From DAOUKH01 sp965219875 (lineage in GTDB: Bacteria; Chloroflexota; Dehalococcoidia; SHYB01), in NCBI GenBank assembly GCA_965219875.1, contig CBDCOW010000003.1, positions 1,054,001-1,118,000 on the forward strand: a stretch of 64,000 bases of DNA, written 5' to 3'. A program made the position numbers and the translations under genes. Shown one piece after another: positions 7,370 to 16,039 of the stretch; position 1 is the stretch's first letter; each line of letters opens with the position of its first letter. The notes beneath the pieces are model-generated. The model had not been told where the DNA came from. It made no database searches and saw nothing but the letters and a program-made list of their open reading frames with translations.

Positions 7370-8374
7370 CTACTCCGTCGCGCCGTCCATGGCGTCGATG
7401 ATCGATTGAATGTACCGGTCCTCGTCATACCCCTCGCGCGGCGGGAAGGGGTAGAGGATAGGCAGATCCACGCCGGCGGCGCGAAACTCCTCGACGCGCT
7501 CCTTGGTGCGGTCGTAGCCCGCCGCTACGGGAAGCTGATCGAGCATGTCCTCGGTCACGAAGGAGGCCGCCGCGCGCGAGTCGCCGCGCTCCCAGGCCTC
7601 CTTGAAGCCCGCCGCCTGTTCGCGATAGCCAAGCTCCTCGTAGTGGTTCCGGTACCGGTCCAGCCAAGCATAGAAGGCGATCGCGTCGATGATGTCGCTC
7701 CGGGCCTGTGCCTCGTCGCGGTCCGGTACGCACATGATGAAGGAGCCCACGTCGATCTCCGACGGATCGCGGCCGGCCTCGCGAGCCCCCTCGGCGATGG
7801 CCTCGCGGATGCGGCCCACGTGGTCCTTGTCCGCGAGGTGGAGGATGACGCCGTCGGCGATCCGCCCCGCGATGCGGGCCATGTAGGTCCCGACGACGCC
7901 CATGTATATCGGCACGTCGAAGGGGGCGCCCTCCGCCTGGATGCGCAGCCCGTCGACGCCGCACGCCTTGCCGCGATAGGTAACCGACTCGCCGGTGAGG
8001 AGCCGCCGCACGATCTCCACGTACTCCCGCGTCCGCGTGATGGGCTTGTCGTACGGTATCTGGTGGACCACCTCGATCAGCCGCTGATGGCTGCTGCCGA
8101 TCCCGAGGGTGAAACGCCCGCCGCTGACGTGGTGCAGCGTCGCCGCGCCCAGCCCCACCAGTCCGGGCGACCGGGTGAAGGCGCTGATGACGGCGGTACC
8201 GAGCCTGACGCCCTCGGTCCGCACGGCGACCGCCGAGAGGTAAGTGAAGGCGTCCCAGTCCTGCCCCTCGTGGAACCAGCAGATCTCCAGGCCGCGGTCG
8301 TTGGCGGCGCGAACGACCTCGACCATGCGGTCAACGGGGAGCGGTGCGTCGATTTGGAGTCCAAGTCTCGGCAT
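7370..8374 (-). CDS. LLM-class (luciferase-like) flavin-dependent oxidoreductase
   Basis: A 334-residue TIM-barrel luciferase-like protein. It begins with LGLQIDAPLPVDRMVEVVRA, then EICWFHEGQDWDAFTYLSAVA, RLGTAVISAFTRSPGLVGLGAATLHHVSGGRFTLGIG (the family's signature strand-helix with the glycine-rich phosphate site) and a MGVVGTYMARIAG barrel strand. Such enzymes are FMN- or F420-dependent mono-oxygenases or reductases. The family features cannot tell FMN from F420. It starts 2 bp after the cyclase stop and 4 bp before the next hydrolase start, so it is translationally linked in the operon. No signal peptide; a cytoplasmic enzyme. Confidence 0.85.
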   Translation of the reverse strand: MPRLGLQIDAPLPVDRMVEVVRAANDRGLEICWFHEGQDWDAFTYLSAVAVRTEGVRLGTAVISAFTRSPGLVGLGAATLHHVSGGRFTLGIGSSHQRLIEVVHQIPYDKPITRTREYVEIVRRLLTGESVTYRGKACGVDGLRIQAEGAPFDVPIYMGVVGTYMARIAGRIADGVILHLADKDHVGRIREAIAEGAREAGRDPSEIDVGSFIMCVPDRDEAQARSDIIDAIAFYAWLDRYRNHYEELGYREQAAGFKEAWERGDSRAAASFVTEDMLDQLPVAAGYDRTKERVEEFRAAGVDLPILYPFPPREGYDEDRYIQSIIDAMDGATE

Positions 8375-8376
8375 GA

Positions 8377-9282
8377 TTAGAAAACCGCGATGGGGTTGAG
8401 CGGCGAGCCCGTGCCCCCCACGACGTTGAGCGGGGCCGCGGTCAGCATGAACTCGTAGCGGCCCTCCTCCTCGCAGGCCTGGGCGAGGGGTTCGAGCAGG
8501 CAGCTATCGAGCAGCACAATACCGAAGGTGAAGAGAGCGGTGTGCGGTGTGTTGTCGCGTGTCCCGTATTCGTTGGGGAAGGCGTCGTGCATGTCCCAGG
8601 CGAGGACGGCGACGTCGCGCTCGCGGAGGAACTTGTTGCACGAAGCGCCGAGTCCGGGCCGGCTCCCCTCCGTCCTGTACGCGCCCCCGGCCCCGCGCCC
8701 CGAGTAGACCACCACCGCGTCGCCGGGCCCGACCTCCAGGCCGAGCTGCTCGACGATTTCGTCGAGCTCCCAGTTGAGCACGGGGGTATCCGGCGTGACG
8801 CAGGGGACGCCGCGGTACTTGGGCACGTTGAGGAAGACGCCGCGGGTGAGGATGCCTTCCGACCAAGCCTCGATGCCGCCGGAGGTCGCGCCCCGCGTGG
8901 TGATCATCTTGTCGGGGTCGACGCCGTCCCAGCCGCCCCCTTCGACGTCCCAGAGGTGGCAGAGCGCGTCGACGTGGGTGGTGGAGACGGTGTGATAGTC
9001 GGTGCCGTAGAAGTCGCAGGCCTCGCCCCGCAGGCCGCGGTCGATGGTGTAGGTGTAGTGAAGGGCGGGGCGCTCATTGTCGGGGCCCGCCACGGTGGGA
9101 AAGACCTGACTGAGTGAGACCTGCCGCCCCTTCTTCACCAGGCTCGCGGCCTGGACGACCTTCTCCGGCGTCACCAAGTTCATCGTGCCCTTGGCGCCGT
9201 TCTCGCCCCACCGGCCCCAGTTCCGGCCCTCGTTCATTAGCTTTTCGAGCTCCGCTTCGGTGGGCAGTCGGGGGTCTGGCAT
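8377..9282 (-). CDS. Cyclase-family metal-dependent hydrolase
   Basis: A 301-residue member of the cyclase/kynurenine-formamidase-like family (PF04199). The metal motif HVDALCHLW (H-x-D-x-x-x-H) is present near residue 110, and the C-terminal part has the conserved segment around VLAWDMHDAFPNEYG. Family members hydrolyse formamides, cyclic amides or similar bonds using Zn/Mn. The N-terminal NWGRWGENGAKGTMN segment is typical of the long cyclase subfamily found with catabolic genes. It is the third gene of the operon, between the M24 protein and the flavin mono-oxygenase. The substrate cannot be read from the sequence. Confidence 0.85.
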   Translation of the reverse strand: MPDPRLPTEAELEKLMNEGRNWGRWGENGAKGTMNLVTPEKVVQAASLVKKGRQVSLSQVFPTVAGPDNERPALHYTYTIDRGLRGEACDFYGTDYHTVSTTHVDALCHLWDVEGGGWDGVDPDKMITTRGATSGGIEAWSEGILTRGVFLNVPKYRGVPCVTPDTPVLNWELDEIVEQLGLEVGPGDAVVVYSGRGAGGAYRTEGSRPGLGASCNKFLRERDVAVLAWDMHDAFPNEYGTRDNTPHTALFTFGIVLLDSCLLEPLAQACEEEGRYEFMLTAAPLNVVGGTGSPLNPIAVF

Positions 9283-9324
9283 CGCTTCGCTCTCCTTGGG
9301 CCGCTTGGCCGCCGTAGGTTGGGG

Positions 9325-10476
9325 TTAGTCGCTGGACAGCAACTCAGGGCCGTCGGCCCGCACCAGGAGTTGGTCGCCCCAGATGCCGCAGGAGCCGGTC
9401 TCGGCCTGGATCAGCAGCGGGTGCATGACCATGTAGGCGTTCTCGGGAATGACGGTGTCGTCGGTGGCGGTGATGCTGAAGCCTTCGCCAATCGTCATGC
9501 CGAGACCGTGACCGAACCGGACGCCCGAATAGTCGAACCCATAGCTCTGGGCCACGGCCAAGCCCGCGGCGTAGAGCTCCTTGGGCGTGACGCCCGGCCT
9601 CACCAGCGTAAGCATCTTCTCGTGGGCCGCCTTGGCGGCGTCCCGTATGCGGAGCTTCTCGGCGCTCGTCCCGCCGACGGCGGCAGTGCGGCAGACCTGT
9701 CCGTAGTAGCCCTCGTAGCGCGCGTTGACTTCGAGCGCCACGATATCGTCGTCCTCGAACACTAGGTCGTGGCGCTGATGGCCCCAGACCCAAGGCTCGC
9801 CCGCGCTCATGTAGAGGCCTACGAGCTCGGCCCCGGCCATCCGCGCGGCATGCTCGCAGAGCGCCACCGCGTCGGCTTGGCGCACCCCCGGCTTCGCCGC
9901 CTCCAAGAAGGCGTCCATGCCGACCTTCGACACCCGCGCCGCCTCCCGGATATAGGGCTCCTCGGCCGCCGACCGTGCCAGCGCCGCCTTGTGCACCAGG
10001 CCGGAGACGTCCACTAGCTCGGCCCGCGGCAGCGCCCGCCGCAGCCCGTCGATCGTGGTGTAGGGAAGGAAGCGCATGCCGTCGATGCCGAGCTTGCCCT
10101 CGGAGAAGCCGCCCTCCGCCAACGCCTCCGCGATAGAGGCATCCCAGTCGCGGGGCGAGCCCGAGCCCACGTTGGCCTTCACGTTGGGGACCGGCGAGCG
10201 CCGCCGCGCCAGCCCCACCTGGCAGTTGGCGAACCCGCTGCCGATGACCAAGGTGGGGTCGGCGTCGAGGGTGTCCACCAGTACCGACAGCAGCGCCGAG
10301 TCGACGACGTTGAAGAAGTTGGTCAGATAGCGGACCGTGCCGCCCTCGACGATGCTGTCGGAATCGACGACGACCAGGGCGGAAAGTCCTCGGGCCCGCG
10401 CGGCCGCGCGGGCGTTTTCGATGCGGCGCGAGAGCTCCTGAGCGTCGAATGGTGTGTGCGTGGCGTTGACCATCAT
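9325..10476 (-). CDS. M24-family 'pita-bread' protein lacking most metal ligands (creatinase-like)
   Basis: A 383-residue protein with a creatinase N-terminal domain (residues about 15-150) and an M24 catalytic fold (about 160-375). Xaa-Pro peptidases use Asp, Asp, His, Glu, Glu as metal ligands. Here the first Asp site reads ALEVN, the second GQVCRT, the His site GHGLGM is kept, the first Glu site reads MVMHPLL, and the last reads IWGDQLL. Four of five ligands therefore appear changed, as in non-metal creatinase-type amidinohydrolases. A peptidase call would be wrong by default; a C-N or C-X hydrolase/lyase acting on a small molecule is more plausible. Two consecutive ATGs begin the gene. 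Confidence 0.8.
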   Translation of the reverse strand: MMVNATHTPFDAQELSRRIENARAAARARGLSALVVVDSDSIVEGGTVRYLTNFFNVVDSALLSVLVDTLDADPTLVIGSGFANCQVGLARRRSPVPNVKANVGSGSPRDWDASIAEALAEGGFSEGKLGIDGMRFLPYTTIDGLRRALPRAELVDVSGLVHKAALARSAAEEPYIREAARVSKVGMDAFLEAAKPGVRQADAVALCEHAARMAGAELVGLYMSAGEPWVWGHQRHDLVFEDDDIVALEVNARYEGYYGQVCRTAAVGGTSAEKLRIRDAAKAAHEKMLTLVRPGVTPKELYAAGLAVAQSYGFDYSGVRFGHGLGMTIGEGFSITATDDTVIPENAYMVMHPLLIQAETGSCGIWGDQLLVRADGPELLSSD

Positions 10477-10497
10477 TGCTGCTCCTGCGAAACGTCG

Positions 10498-11715
10498 CTA
10501 GCCGATCCAGGGCCGGCCCGCGTTCAGGCGCATCTCGATTTCCCGTCCGATGGAGAGGTTGAGCACCTTGTGACCGCCCTCGCCGTGCTGAATGCCGATG
10601 GCGTCCCGCACCAGCTTCTCGATGGGCACCCCACGGATCACGCCGTAGCCGCCGAACAGGTCGAGCGAGTGCAGCGCGATCTTCAGCGCGGTCTCGGCAC
10701 AGAAGACGCGGTTGGCCTTCAGGAGGTTGCGGTCGATCTCCTCCCCGTGACTCACCATCCACGCCGCGCGCCAGATCAGGCTCCGCGCCGCCTGCAGCGA
10801 GGTGTACATCTCCGCTATGGAATGCGCCACCGCCTGGTGCTGGATGATGTTCTTGCCGCCCTGACGCCGCCCGTTGGCGTGGTTGACCCCGGCGTCGAGC
10901 GCCGCCCGCGCCAGCGCCACGAGGTGCGCCGGGACTTCGATGTTCCCCGCGGCCTGATACCGGCCCAGCTCCGGCGGCAGGTAGGCCTCGCGGCCCCCAA
11001 GCAGGTTCGCCGCGGGAATCCTGGCGTCGTCGAAGAACAGCTCGGCCTGGTGGTAGGCGCGCCACCCGATCTTGTCGTGGACCGTGCCCACCCGGACGCC
11101 GGGCGTCCCCTTCTCGACGATGAGGTAGCTGACCCCCTCCGAGGCGCGGACGCTGGGGTCGGTGCGCACCCGGGGAATCCAGACCGAGGCGTTGTCGACG
11201 TGCGACCCCCACTGCTTCACCCCGTTGACGACATAGTGGTCGCCGTCGCGGATCGCGGTGGTCATGATCCCCTCGCCGGCGGGCGCGTCGTAGTAGCCCA
11301 TCACGTCGGCCCCTACGTTGGGCTCGGTGACGGGGAAGGAGAGAAGGAAGTCGTCCTCGTCGCGGTAGCGGGGAAGGTAGCGCTCTTTCTGGTCCTCCGT
11401 GCCCGCGACGAAGAGCAGCGGGGCGATCTTCCAGTTCTGCGAGAAGATCTTGGAGCAGCTCACGTCCTCGTACGCCAATTCGTCGATGACGATGAGCTGG
11501 GAGAGCGCATCGGCGCCGACGCCGCCCCATTCGGTGGGGAGGGTCAACGTCCGCAGGCCGAGCTGCGAGCCTTTTTTGATCAGGTCCCAGGGGAAGTTGT
11601 CGGCGACCTCGCCTTGGTCCATCGCCATGGCGACGGGGCGGATCTCGTTGCGGGCGAAGTCGCGCGCCAGCCGTTGGAGGGCGCGCTGCTCCTCGGTCAG
11701 GTCGAATTCGAGCAT
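10498..11715 (-). CDS. Acyl-CoA dehydrogenase family protein
   Basis: A 405-residue acyl-CoA dehydrogenase. The N-terminal helical domain starts FDLTEEQRALQRLARDFARNEI. The middle beta domain has SFPVTEPNVGADVMG (FAD site) and the C-terminal domain has LDLFGGYGVIRGVPIEKLVRD...GIQHGEGGHKVLNLSIGREI. Length and order are typical. It oxidises an acyl-CoA thioester and should pass electrons to ETF, whose genes lie at 23.4-25.2 kb. The ATG at 11715 begins right at the conserved domain; an upstream ATG at 11799 would add 28 residues with no homology. It is the first gene of the five-gene minus-strand operon. Confidence 0.9.
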   Translation of the reverse strand: MLEFDLTEEQRALQRLARDFARNEIRPVAMAMDQGEVADNFPWDLIKKGSQLGLRTLTLPTEWGGVGADALSQLIVIDELAYEDVSCSKIFSQNWKIAPLLFVAGTEDQKERYLPRYRDEDDFLLSFPVTEPNVGADVMGYYDAPAGEGIMTTAIRDGDHYVVNGVKQWGSHVDNASVWIPRVRTDPSVRASEGVSYLIVEKGTPGVRVGTVHDKIGWRAYHQAELFFDDARIPAANLLGGREAYLPPELGRYQAAGNIEVPAHLVALARAALDAGVNHANGRRQGGKNIIQHQAVAHSIAEMYTSLQAARSLIWRAAWMVSHGEEIDRNLLKANRVFCAETALKIALHSLDLFGGYGVIRGVPIEKLVRDAIGIQHGEGGHKVLNLSIGREIEMRLNAGRPWIG

Positions 11716-11803
11716 AGCGCGCCATAGTGTACACGCTCCCGCGACGAGCGGGGCCTCCCCCTCCCCAAGGAGACCTTTGCGTAACTGGGACTTGACCACA
11801 CGG

Positions 11804-11935
11804 GTGGCGGTCTTCGATAGGGTGTGGCGGTTGCGAGGGGGCCCCTCATCTCAATCTTCTCCCGGGGGGAGAAGAGGCAAGACCTCCCGGCTCCACCCAT
11901 CTCAGCCCTCGGACGGGTCAACGTAAGGGTCTCCA
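11804..11935 (-). repeat. Intergenic repeat, element C (inverted copy)
   Basis: This stretch is the reverse complement of the repeat units at 31600-31720 and 32558-32680: a GGTTATCGAAG-like end, GAGATGAGGGG, an interrupted palindrome of TTCTCCC and GGGAGAA, AAGACCTCCCGGC, and a GGAGACCTTxCG-like end. It fills most of the gap between the acyl-CoA dehydrogenase operon and leuS. Confidence 0.7.
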
Positions 11936-11957
11936 AAGGAGCGAAAACACTCCCCTC

Positions 11958-11966
11958 TGATACAAT
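11958..11966 (+). promoter_or_regulatory. Extended -10 promoter element (TGATACAAT) for leuS
   Basis: TGATACAAT matches the TGn-TATAAT extended -10 form and would start transcription near 11973, about 50 bp before the leuS ATG. No good -35 is seen, which is usual for extended -10 promoters. Confidence 0.45.
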
Positions 11967-11979
11967 GGCTTACAAACCA

Positions 11980-12008
11980 GGGACGCCGGAAGCCGCCGGC
12001 GTCCCTTT
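11980..12008 (+). promoter_or_regulatory. Leader hairpin before leuS (possible attenuator)
   Basis: GGGACGCCGG at 11980-11989 pairs perfectly with CCGGCGTCCC at 11996-12005 (10-bp stem, 6-base loop), followed by TTT. It lies in the leuS 5' leader between the -10 and the ATG. It could be a weak terminator/attenuator or a ribosome-site control hairpin. No T-box sequence is present here. Confidence 0.45.
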
Positions 12009-12025
12009 CGAGCGCACACCGCCCC

Positions 12026-14473
12026 ATGCCGCCGACGTACGAACCGCGCGCCATAGAAGAGAAGTGGCGCCGCCGCTGGGACGACGACCGGCTCTACCAC
12101 GCCCCCGACGACGACGCGCGTCCCAAGTGGTACGCGCTGACGATGTACCCCTACCCGTCGGGCGACCTGCACATCGGGCACTGGTACAGCTACGCCCCCC
12201 ACGACGCCTACACCCGCTTCATGCGGATGCGGGGACGCAACGTTATGTCGCCCATGGGCTTCGACGCCTTCGGGCTGCCCGCCGAGAACGCGGCGATCAA
12301 GCACGGCGCGCACCCCCTCCAGTGGACGATGGGGAACATCGAGCGGATGCGCGGCCAGCTCCGCACGATGGGGACCACTTTCGATTGGGACCGCGAAATC
12401 GTCTGCTGCCTGCCCGAGTACTACCGCTGGAACCAGTGGTTCTTTCTGAAGTTCTATGAGAAGGGTCTCGCCTACCGCGCCCACGCCCCGGCGAACTGGT
12501 GCCCCGGCTGCCAGACGGTGCTTGCCAACGAGCAGGTCAAGGAAGGTCGCTGCGAGCGCTCCGACGACGTGGTCGAGCGGCGCAACCTCGAGCAGTGGTT
12601 CTTCCGCATCACCGACTACGCCGAGGAGCTCCTCGACTTTGGCGGGCTCGTCGATTGGCCCGACAAGATCAAGACCATGCAGCGCAACTGGATCGGGCGC
12701 AGCGAGGGGGCGCGGCTCACCTTCGACCTCTCCCATCACGGTATCGAGACGAAAGAGATCGAGGTCTTCACCACCCGCCCCGACACCGTGTTCGGCGTCA
12801 CCTTCATGGCCCTGGCGCCCGAGCACCCCCTCGTCGAGCAGTTGACCGCCCCGGAGCGGCGCGCCGAGGTCGAGGCCTACGCCCGCAAGGCGCGCGCCGA
12901 GACCGAGATCGAGCGCATGTCCACCGAGCGGGAGAAGACCGGCGTCCCCATCGGCGCCGACTGCGTCAACCCCTTCAACGGCGAACGGGTCCCGATCTAC
13001 GCCGCCGACTACGTCCTCCTCGGCTATGGGACGGGCGCCGTGATGGGCGTTCCCGCCCACGACCAGCGCGACTTCGAGTTCGCCACCAAGTACGGCCTGC
13101 CCGTGCGGGTCGTCATCTCTCCGCCCGATTGGGACGGGTCGCCGCTCGACGAGGCCTACCTCGACCAGGGCGTCATGGTCAACTCGGGGCGCTTCGACGG
13201 TATCCCCGGCCCGGACGCATTCGACGCCGTGACCGACTTCGCCGAGGCCGAGGGCTTCGGCGCGCGCGCCATCACCTACCGCATGCGCGACTGGCTGATC
13301 TCCCGGCAACGCTACTGGGGCACCCCGATCCCCATCATCTACTGCGACGGCTGCGGCGCCGTCCCCGTCCCCGAAGACCAGCTACCCGTTCTGCTCCCCG
13401 GCGACGCCGAGTTCCGCCCCACCGGCGAGTCTCCCCTGACCCGCCACGAGGGCTTCCTCCACGCCGATTGCCCGCACTGCGGGGGGCCGGGGCGCCGCGA
13501 GACGGACACGATGGACACGTTCGTCGACTCGTCGTGGTACTTCCTGCGCTACGCAAGCCCGCACTACGCCGGCGGCCCCTTCGACCCCGCGCTCGTCAAG
13601 CAGTGGGCCCCCGTCGACCAGTACACCGGCGGCGCCGAGCACGCCGTGATGCACCTTCTCTACGCCCGCTTCTTCACCAAGGCCCTCCGCGACCTGGGAA
13701 TCATCGACTTCGGCGAGCCCTTCCTCCGCCTCTTCAACCAGGGGATCATCCTCGGCGAAGACCACGAGAAGATGAGCAAGAGCCGGGGCAACGTGGTCAA
13801 CCCCGACGACGTCGTGGCAGCCTACGGCGCCGACGCGGTGCGCGCCTTCCTCATGTTCATCGGTCCCTGGGACCAGGGCGGCGCGTGGAGCCCGACGGGT
13901 ATCCAGGGCATGTCGCGCTGGCTGAACCGCGTCTGGGCCCTCGCGGCCCGCGACGCCGCGGGTCTTCCCTCCACCGCTGCCGACGGTGACGGCCTGGAGC
14001 GCCTGCGCCACAAGACGATTCGCAAGGTGACCAACGACCTCGACCGCTTCCAGTTCAACACCGCGCTCGCCGCCCTGATGGAGTACTCCAACGAGCTCCA
14101 GCGCGTCTGGGACGCGGGCGCGGCGGACGCCGGAGCGTGGCGGCAGGCCATCGAGACCTTGATCATCCTGCTCGCGCCGACCTGCCCCCACATCGCCGAG
14201 GAACTCTGGGCGCTGGCGGGCCGCGACTACAGCATCCACAACCAGCCGTGGCCGTCGTGGGACGACGCCATCGCCGCCGACACCGAGATCACCCTCGTAG
14301 TGCAGGTGAACGGCAAGATGCGCGACAAGCTCACCGTCGAGGCCGGCATCGGCGAAGAAACCGCGAAGGGCCTCGCCTTCGCCAGCGAGCGCGCCGCCGC
14401 CCACGTCGGCGGCAAGACCGTCCGCAAGGTCATCTACGTCCCCGGCAAGCTGGTCAACATCGTCGTCGGCTAG
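12026..14473 (+). CDS. leuS: Leucyl-tRNA synthetase
   Basis: An 815-residue class I aminoacyl-tRNA synthetase of the bacterial LeuRS type. It has YPYPSGDLHIGHWYSY (HIGH motif) near residue 45, the editing (CP1) domain with EVFTTRPDTVFGVTFMALAPEHP, a C-x-x-C zinc pair (ANWCPGCQTVLANEQV), the DTFVDSSWYFLRYASP segment, and EKMSKSRGNVVNPDD (KMSKS). It charges tRNA-Leu and hydrolyses mischarged products. A leucine link to the T-box at 36.6 kb exists, because that riboswitch senses uncharged tRNA-Leu. The ATG at 12026 starts the conserved N-terminus (YEPRAIEEKWRRRW). Confidence 0.97.
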   Translation: MPPTYEPRAIEEKWRRRWDDDRLYHAPDDDARPKWYALTMYPYPSGDLHIGHWYSYAPHDAYTRFMRMRGRNVMSPMGFDAFGLPAENAAIKHGAHPLQWTMGNIERMRGQLRTMGTTFDWDREIVCCLPEYYRWNQWFFLKFYEKGLAYRAHAPANWCPGCQTVLANEQVKEGRCERSDDVVERRNLEQWFFRITDYAEELLDFGGLVDWPDKIKTMQRNWIGRSEGARLTFDLSHHGIETKEIEVFTTRPDTVFGVTFMALAPEHPLVEQLTAPERRAEVEAYARKARAETEIERMSTEREKTGVPIGADCVNPFNGERVPIYAADYVLLGYGTGAVMGVPAHDQRDFEFATKYGLPVRVVISPPDWDGSPLDEAYLDQGVMVNSGRFDGIPGPDAFDAVTDFAEAEGFGARAITYRMRDWLISRQRYWGTPIPIIYCDGCGAVPVPEDQLPVLLPGDAEFRPTGESPLTRHEGFLHADCPHCGGPGRRETDTMDTFVDSSWYFLRYASPHYAGGPFDPALVKQWAPVDQYTGGAEHAVMHLLYARFFTKALRDLGIIDFGEPFLRLFNQGIILGEDHEKMSKSRGNVVNPDDVVAAYGADAVRAFLMFIGPWDQGGAWSPTGIQGMSRWLNRVWALAARDAAGLPSTAADGDGLERLRHKTIRKVTNDLDRFQFNTALAALMEYSNELQRVWDAGAADAGAWRQAIETLIILLAPTCPHIAEELWALAGRDYSIHNQPWPSWDDAIAADTEITLVVQVNGKMRDKLTVEAGIGEETAKGLAFASERAAAHVGGKTVRKVIYVPGKLVNIVVG

Positions 14474-14577
14474 CGCGGGCGGGCGCAGGCGCCGCCTGCC
14501 AGCCTATGGATTCGGTGCACTGGCGACTGCCGACTATCGCCATCAACCACCGTTGAATGAGGACGGTGAGGAGACCC

Positions 14578-15471
14578 ATGACCAACAAACAAGCGAAAAG
14601 CCCTGAGACAATCACCCTTACAGCTGCGCAACGGGAACAGATCGCCGAATGCCTGGTGAACGAACGCGACACGCATAGCATCTTGGACCGCCGATTTGCA
14701 ACCCTCCGTATATCAGAACCACCTCCACAAGAATCAGACGAGTACAAGAGGCTTGGGCTTAAGCTGGGCATAGACTACAGTGTTTCGCGCCCATCAAAGC
14801 GAGATCGGCTGCTGCACGCTGTAGAAGAAATGTACAGGCGAAGTCGTGGCCAGGGAGTGTTACACCTCGTCCGTACCCTCCACGATCCTGTTGCCTATTC
14901 TGGCAATCCTGACAGCTTCAGGATGTTTTGCGCCCGCATCAATCGGATCTTCCGCTTTTCCGGTGTCGAATACAGGGATGACGGTAAGTTCCACCGGGTA
15001 GGCCAGACGCGCGATTTGTCAGAGGCCGAAAGGAGAGCCAGGGCTGTAGCGAATAAGCTATCTTCCCGGCGGATCCATTCTGAGGTTCAAAGGTATTGCA
15101 AGGCTGAATATATGGAAGAGAACTACTTCCATGCTGTATTTGAAGCAGCTAAAGGGCTGGCTGAACGCATTCGCCAGAAGACTGGATTGGAGGTTGACGG
15201 CGTTAACTTGGTGAAGCAATCCTTCGAGCGGCCGAAGGCCGGTCTTCCCAAACTAGCTTTCAATTCACTTGCTAGCGAGACAGAGCGGAACGAACACGAC
15301 GGTTTCACGGACCTCCTGCTCGGCACGTTCAGGCTATTTCGGAACCCAATCTCCCATACACCTAAGGTGAATTGGCACCGCAATACGGACGATGCGGTTG
15401 ACTGTCTCACATTGATCTCCCTTCTGCACTTCGCCCTTGACGAGTGCTATCCAGTCCCCACAAACCCATGA
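14578..15471 (+). CDS. TIGR02391/Ymh-type protein of unknown function
   Basis: A 297-residue protein. The C-terminal half (about 180-295) matches the pattern of the TIGR02391/Hypoth_Ymh family: FHAVFEAAKGLAERI, LVKQSF, LLLGTFRLFRNPISH and DAVDCLTLISLLHFALDEC. The RNPISH-type Arg/His motif is seen in HEPN-related proteins. The N-terminal half (about 1-170) is less familiar. The gene is visibly more AT-rich than its neighbours and uses many codons rare around it (AAA, ATA, TTG), which suggests horizontal acquisition. Family members are often found near restriction or abortive-infection genes; none is adjacent here. GAGGAG at 14568 supports the ATG at 14578. Confidence 0.7.
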   Translation: MTNKQAKSPETITLTAAQREQIAECLVNERDTHSILDRRFATLRISEPPPQESDEYKRLGLKLGIDYSVSRPSKRDRLLHAVEEMYRRSRGQGVLHLVRTLHDPVAYSGNPDSFRMFCARINRIFRFSGVEYRDDGKFHRVGQTRDLSEAERRARAVANKLSSRRIHSEVQRYCKAEYMEENYFHAVFEAAKGLAERIRQKTGLEVDGVNLVKQSFERPKAGLPKLAFNSLASETERNEHDGFTDLLLGTFRLFRNPISHTPKVNWHRNTDDAVDCLTLISLLHFALDECYPVPTNP

Positions 15472-15532
15472 AGGAAGCGTCCCTGCCCGACGGGCCCTTT
15501 CTGCAGCGGCCGCAGAGGCCAGAACGCCAACC

Positions 15533-15988
15533 ATGCAGAGCGACGCCAAGACCGTAGCCGAATACCTGTCCAACCTGGACGATGTCAGGCGGGAGGCCAT
15601 CTCCGCCGTCCGCGGCGTCATCCTGGACAACCTGCCCGACGGCTACGAAGAAGCGATGCAGTTCGGGATGATTACCTACGTCGTCCCGCTGAGCGTGCTT
15701 GCGGACACCTACAACGGCCAGCCGCTCATGTACGTTGCCCTCGCATCGCAGAAGCGGCACATGTCCCTCTACCTCACCAACGTCTACGGGGATGAATCGG
15801 TCGAGCAGTGGTTTCGAGAGCGCTACCGTGCGGCGGGCAAGAAGCTCGACATGGGCAAGTCATGCGTTCGCTTCAGGAAGCTCGACGACCTCCCCCTAGC
15901 GCTGGTCGGCGAGGTCGTCGCCAAGACGCCCATCGCCGACTTCGTCGAGATCTACAAGGCATCCAGGTCAGGCCGCAGCCGCAAGTAG
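15533..15988 (+). CDS. DUF1801 domain protein
   Basis: A 151-residue protein with the DUF1801 pattern: an N-terminal helix with AEYLSNLDDVRREAISAVRGVI, DGYEEAMQFGMITYVVPLS, an internal strand pair MYVALASQKRHMSLYLTNVYG, and KLDMGKSCVRFRKLDDLPLALVGEVV. Members are small cytoplasmic proteins of unsettled function related in fold to YdhG/frataxin-like proteins. The ATG at 15533 is chosen as the first start in front of the conserved helix; the open frame before it overlaps the previous gene. It is free-standing, followed by a repeat-filled gap. Confidence 0.8.
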   Translation: MQSDAKTVAEYLSNLDDVRREAISAVRGVILDNLPDGYEEAMQFGMITYVVPLSVLADTYNGQPLMYVALASQKRHMSLYLTNVYGDESVEQWFRERYRAAGKKLDMGKSCVRFRKLDDLPLALVGEVVAKTPIADFVEIYKASRSGRSRK

Positions 15989-16039
15989 TACACCCTCCGG
16001 GGGTCTTCTCAGTGGGGTGACGTCGCCCGAGCCTCACCC

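Noticed and set aside
9344..11734. 796-residue minus-strand frame over the M24 and dehydrogenase genes
   Set aside because: It is out of frame with both true genes and Arg/Gly-rich.
11918..14404. Long minus-strand frames opposite leuS (463 and 340 residues)
   Set aside because: They are antisense to a full-length leucyl-tRNA synthetase.
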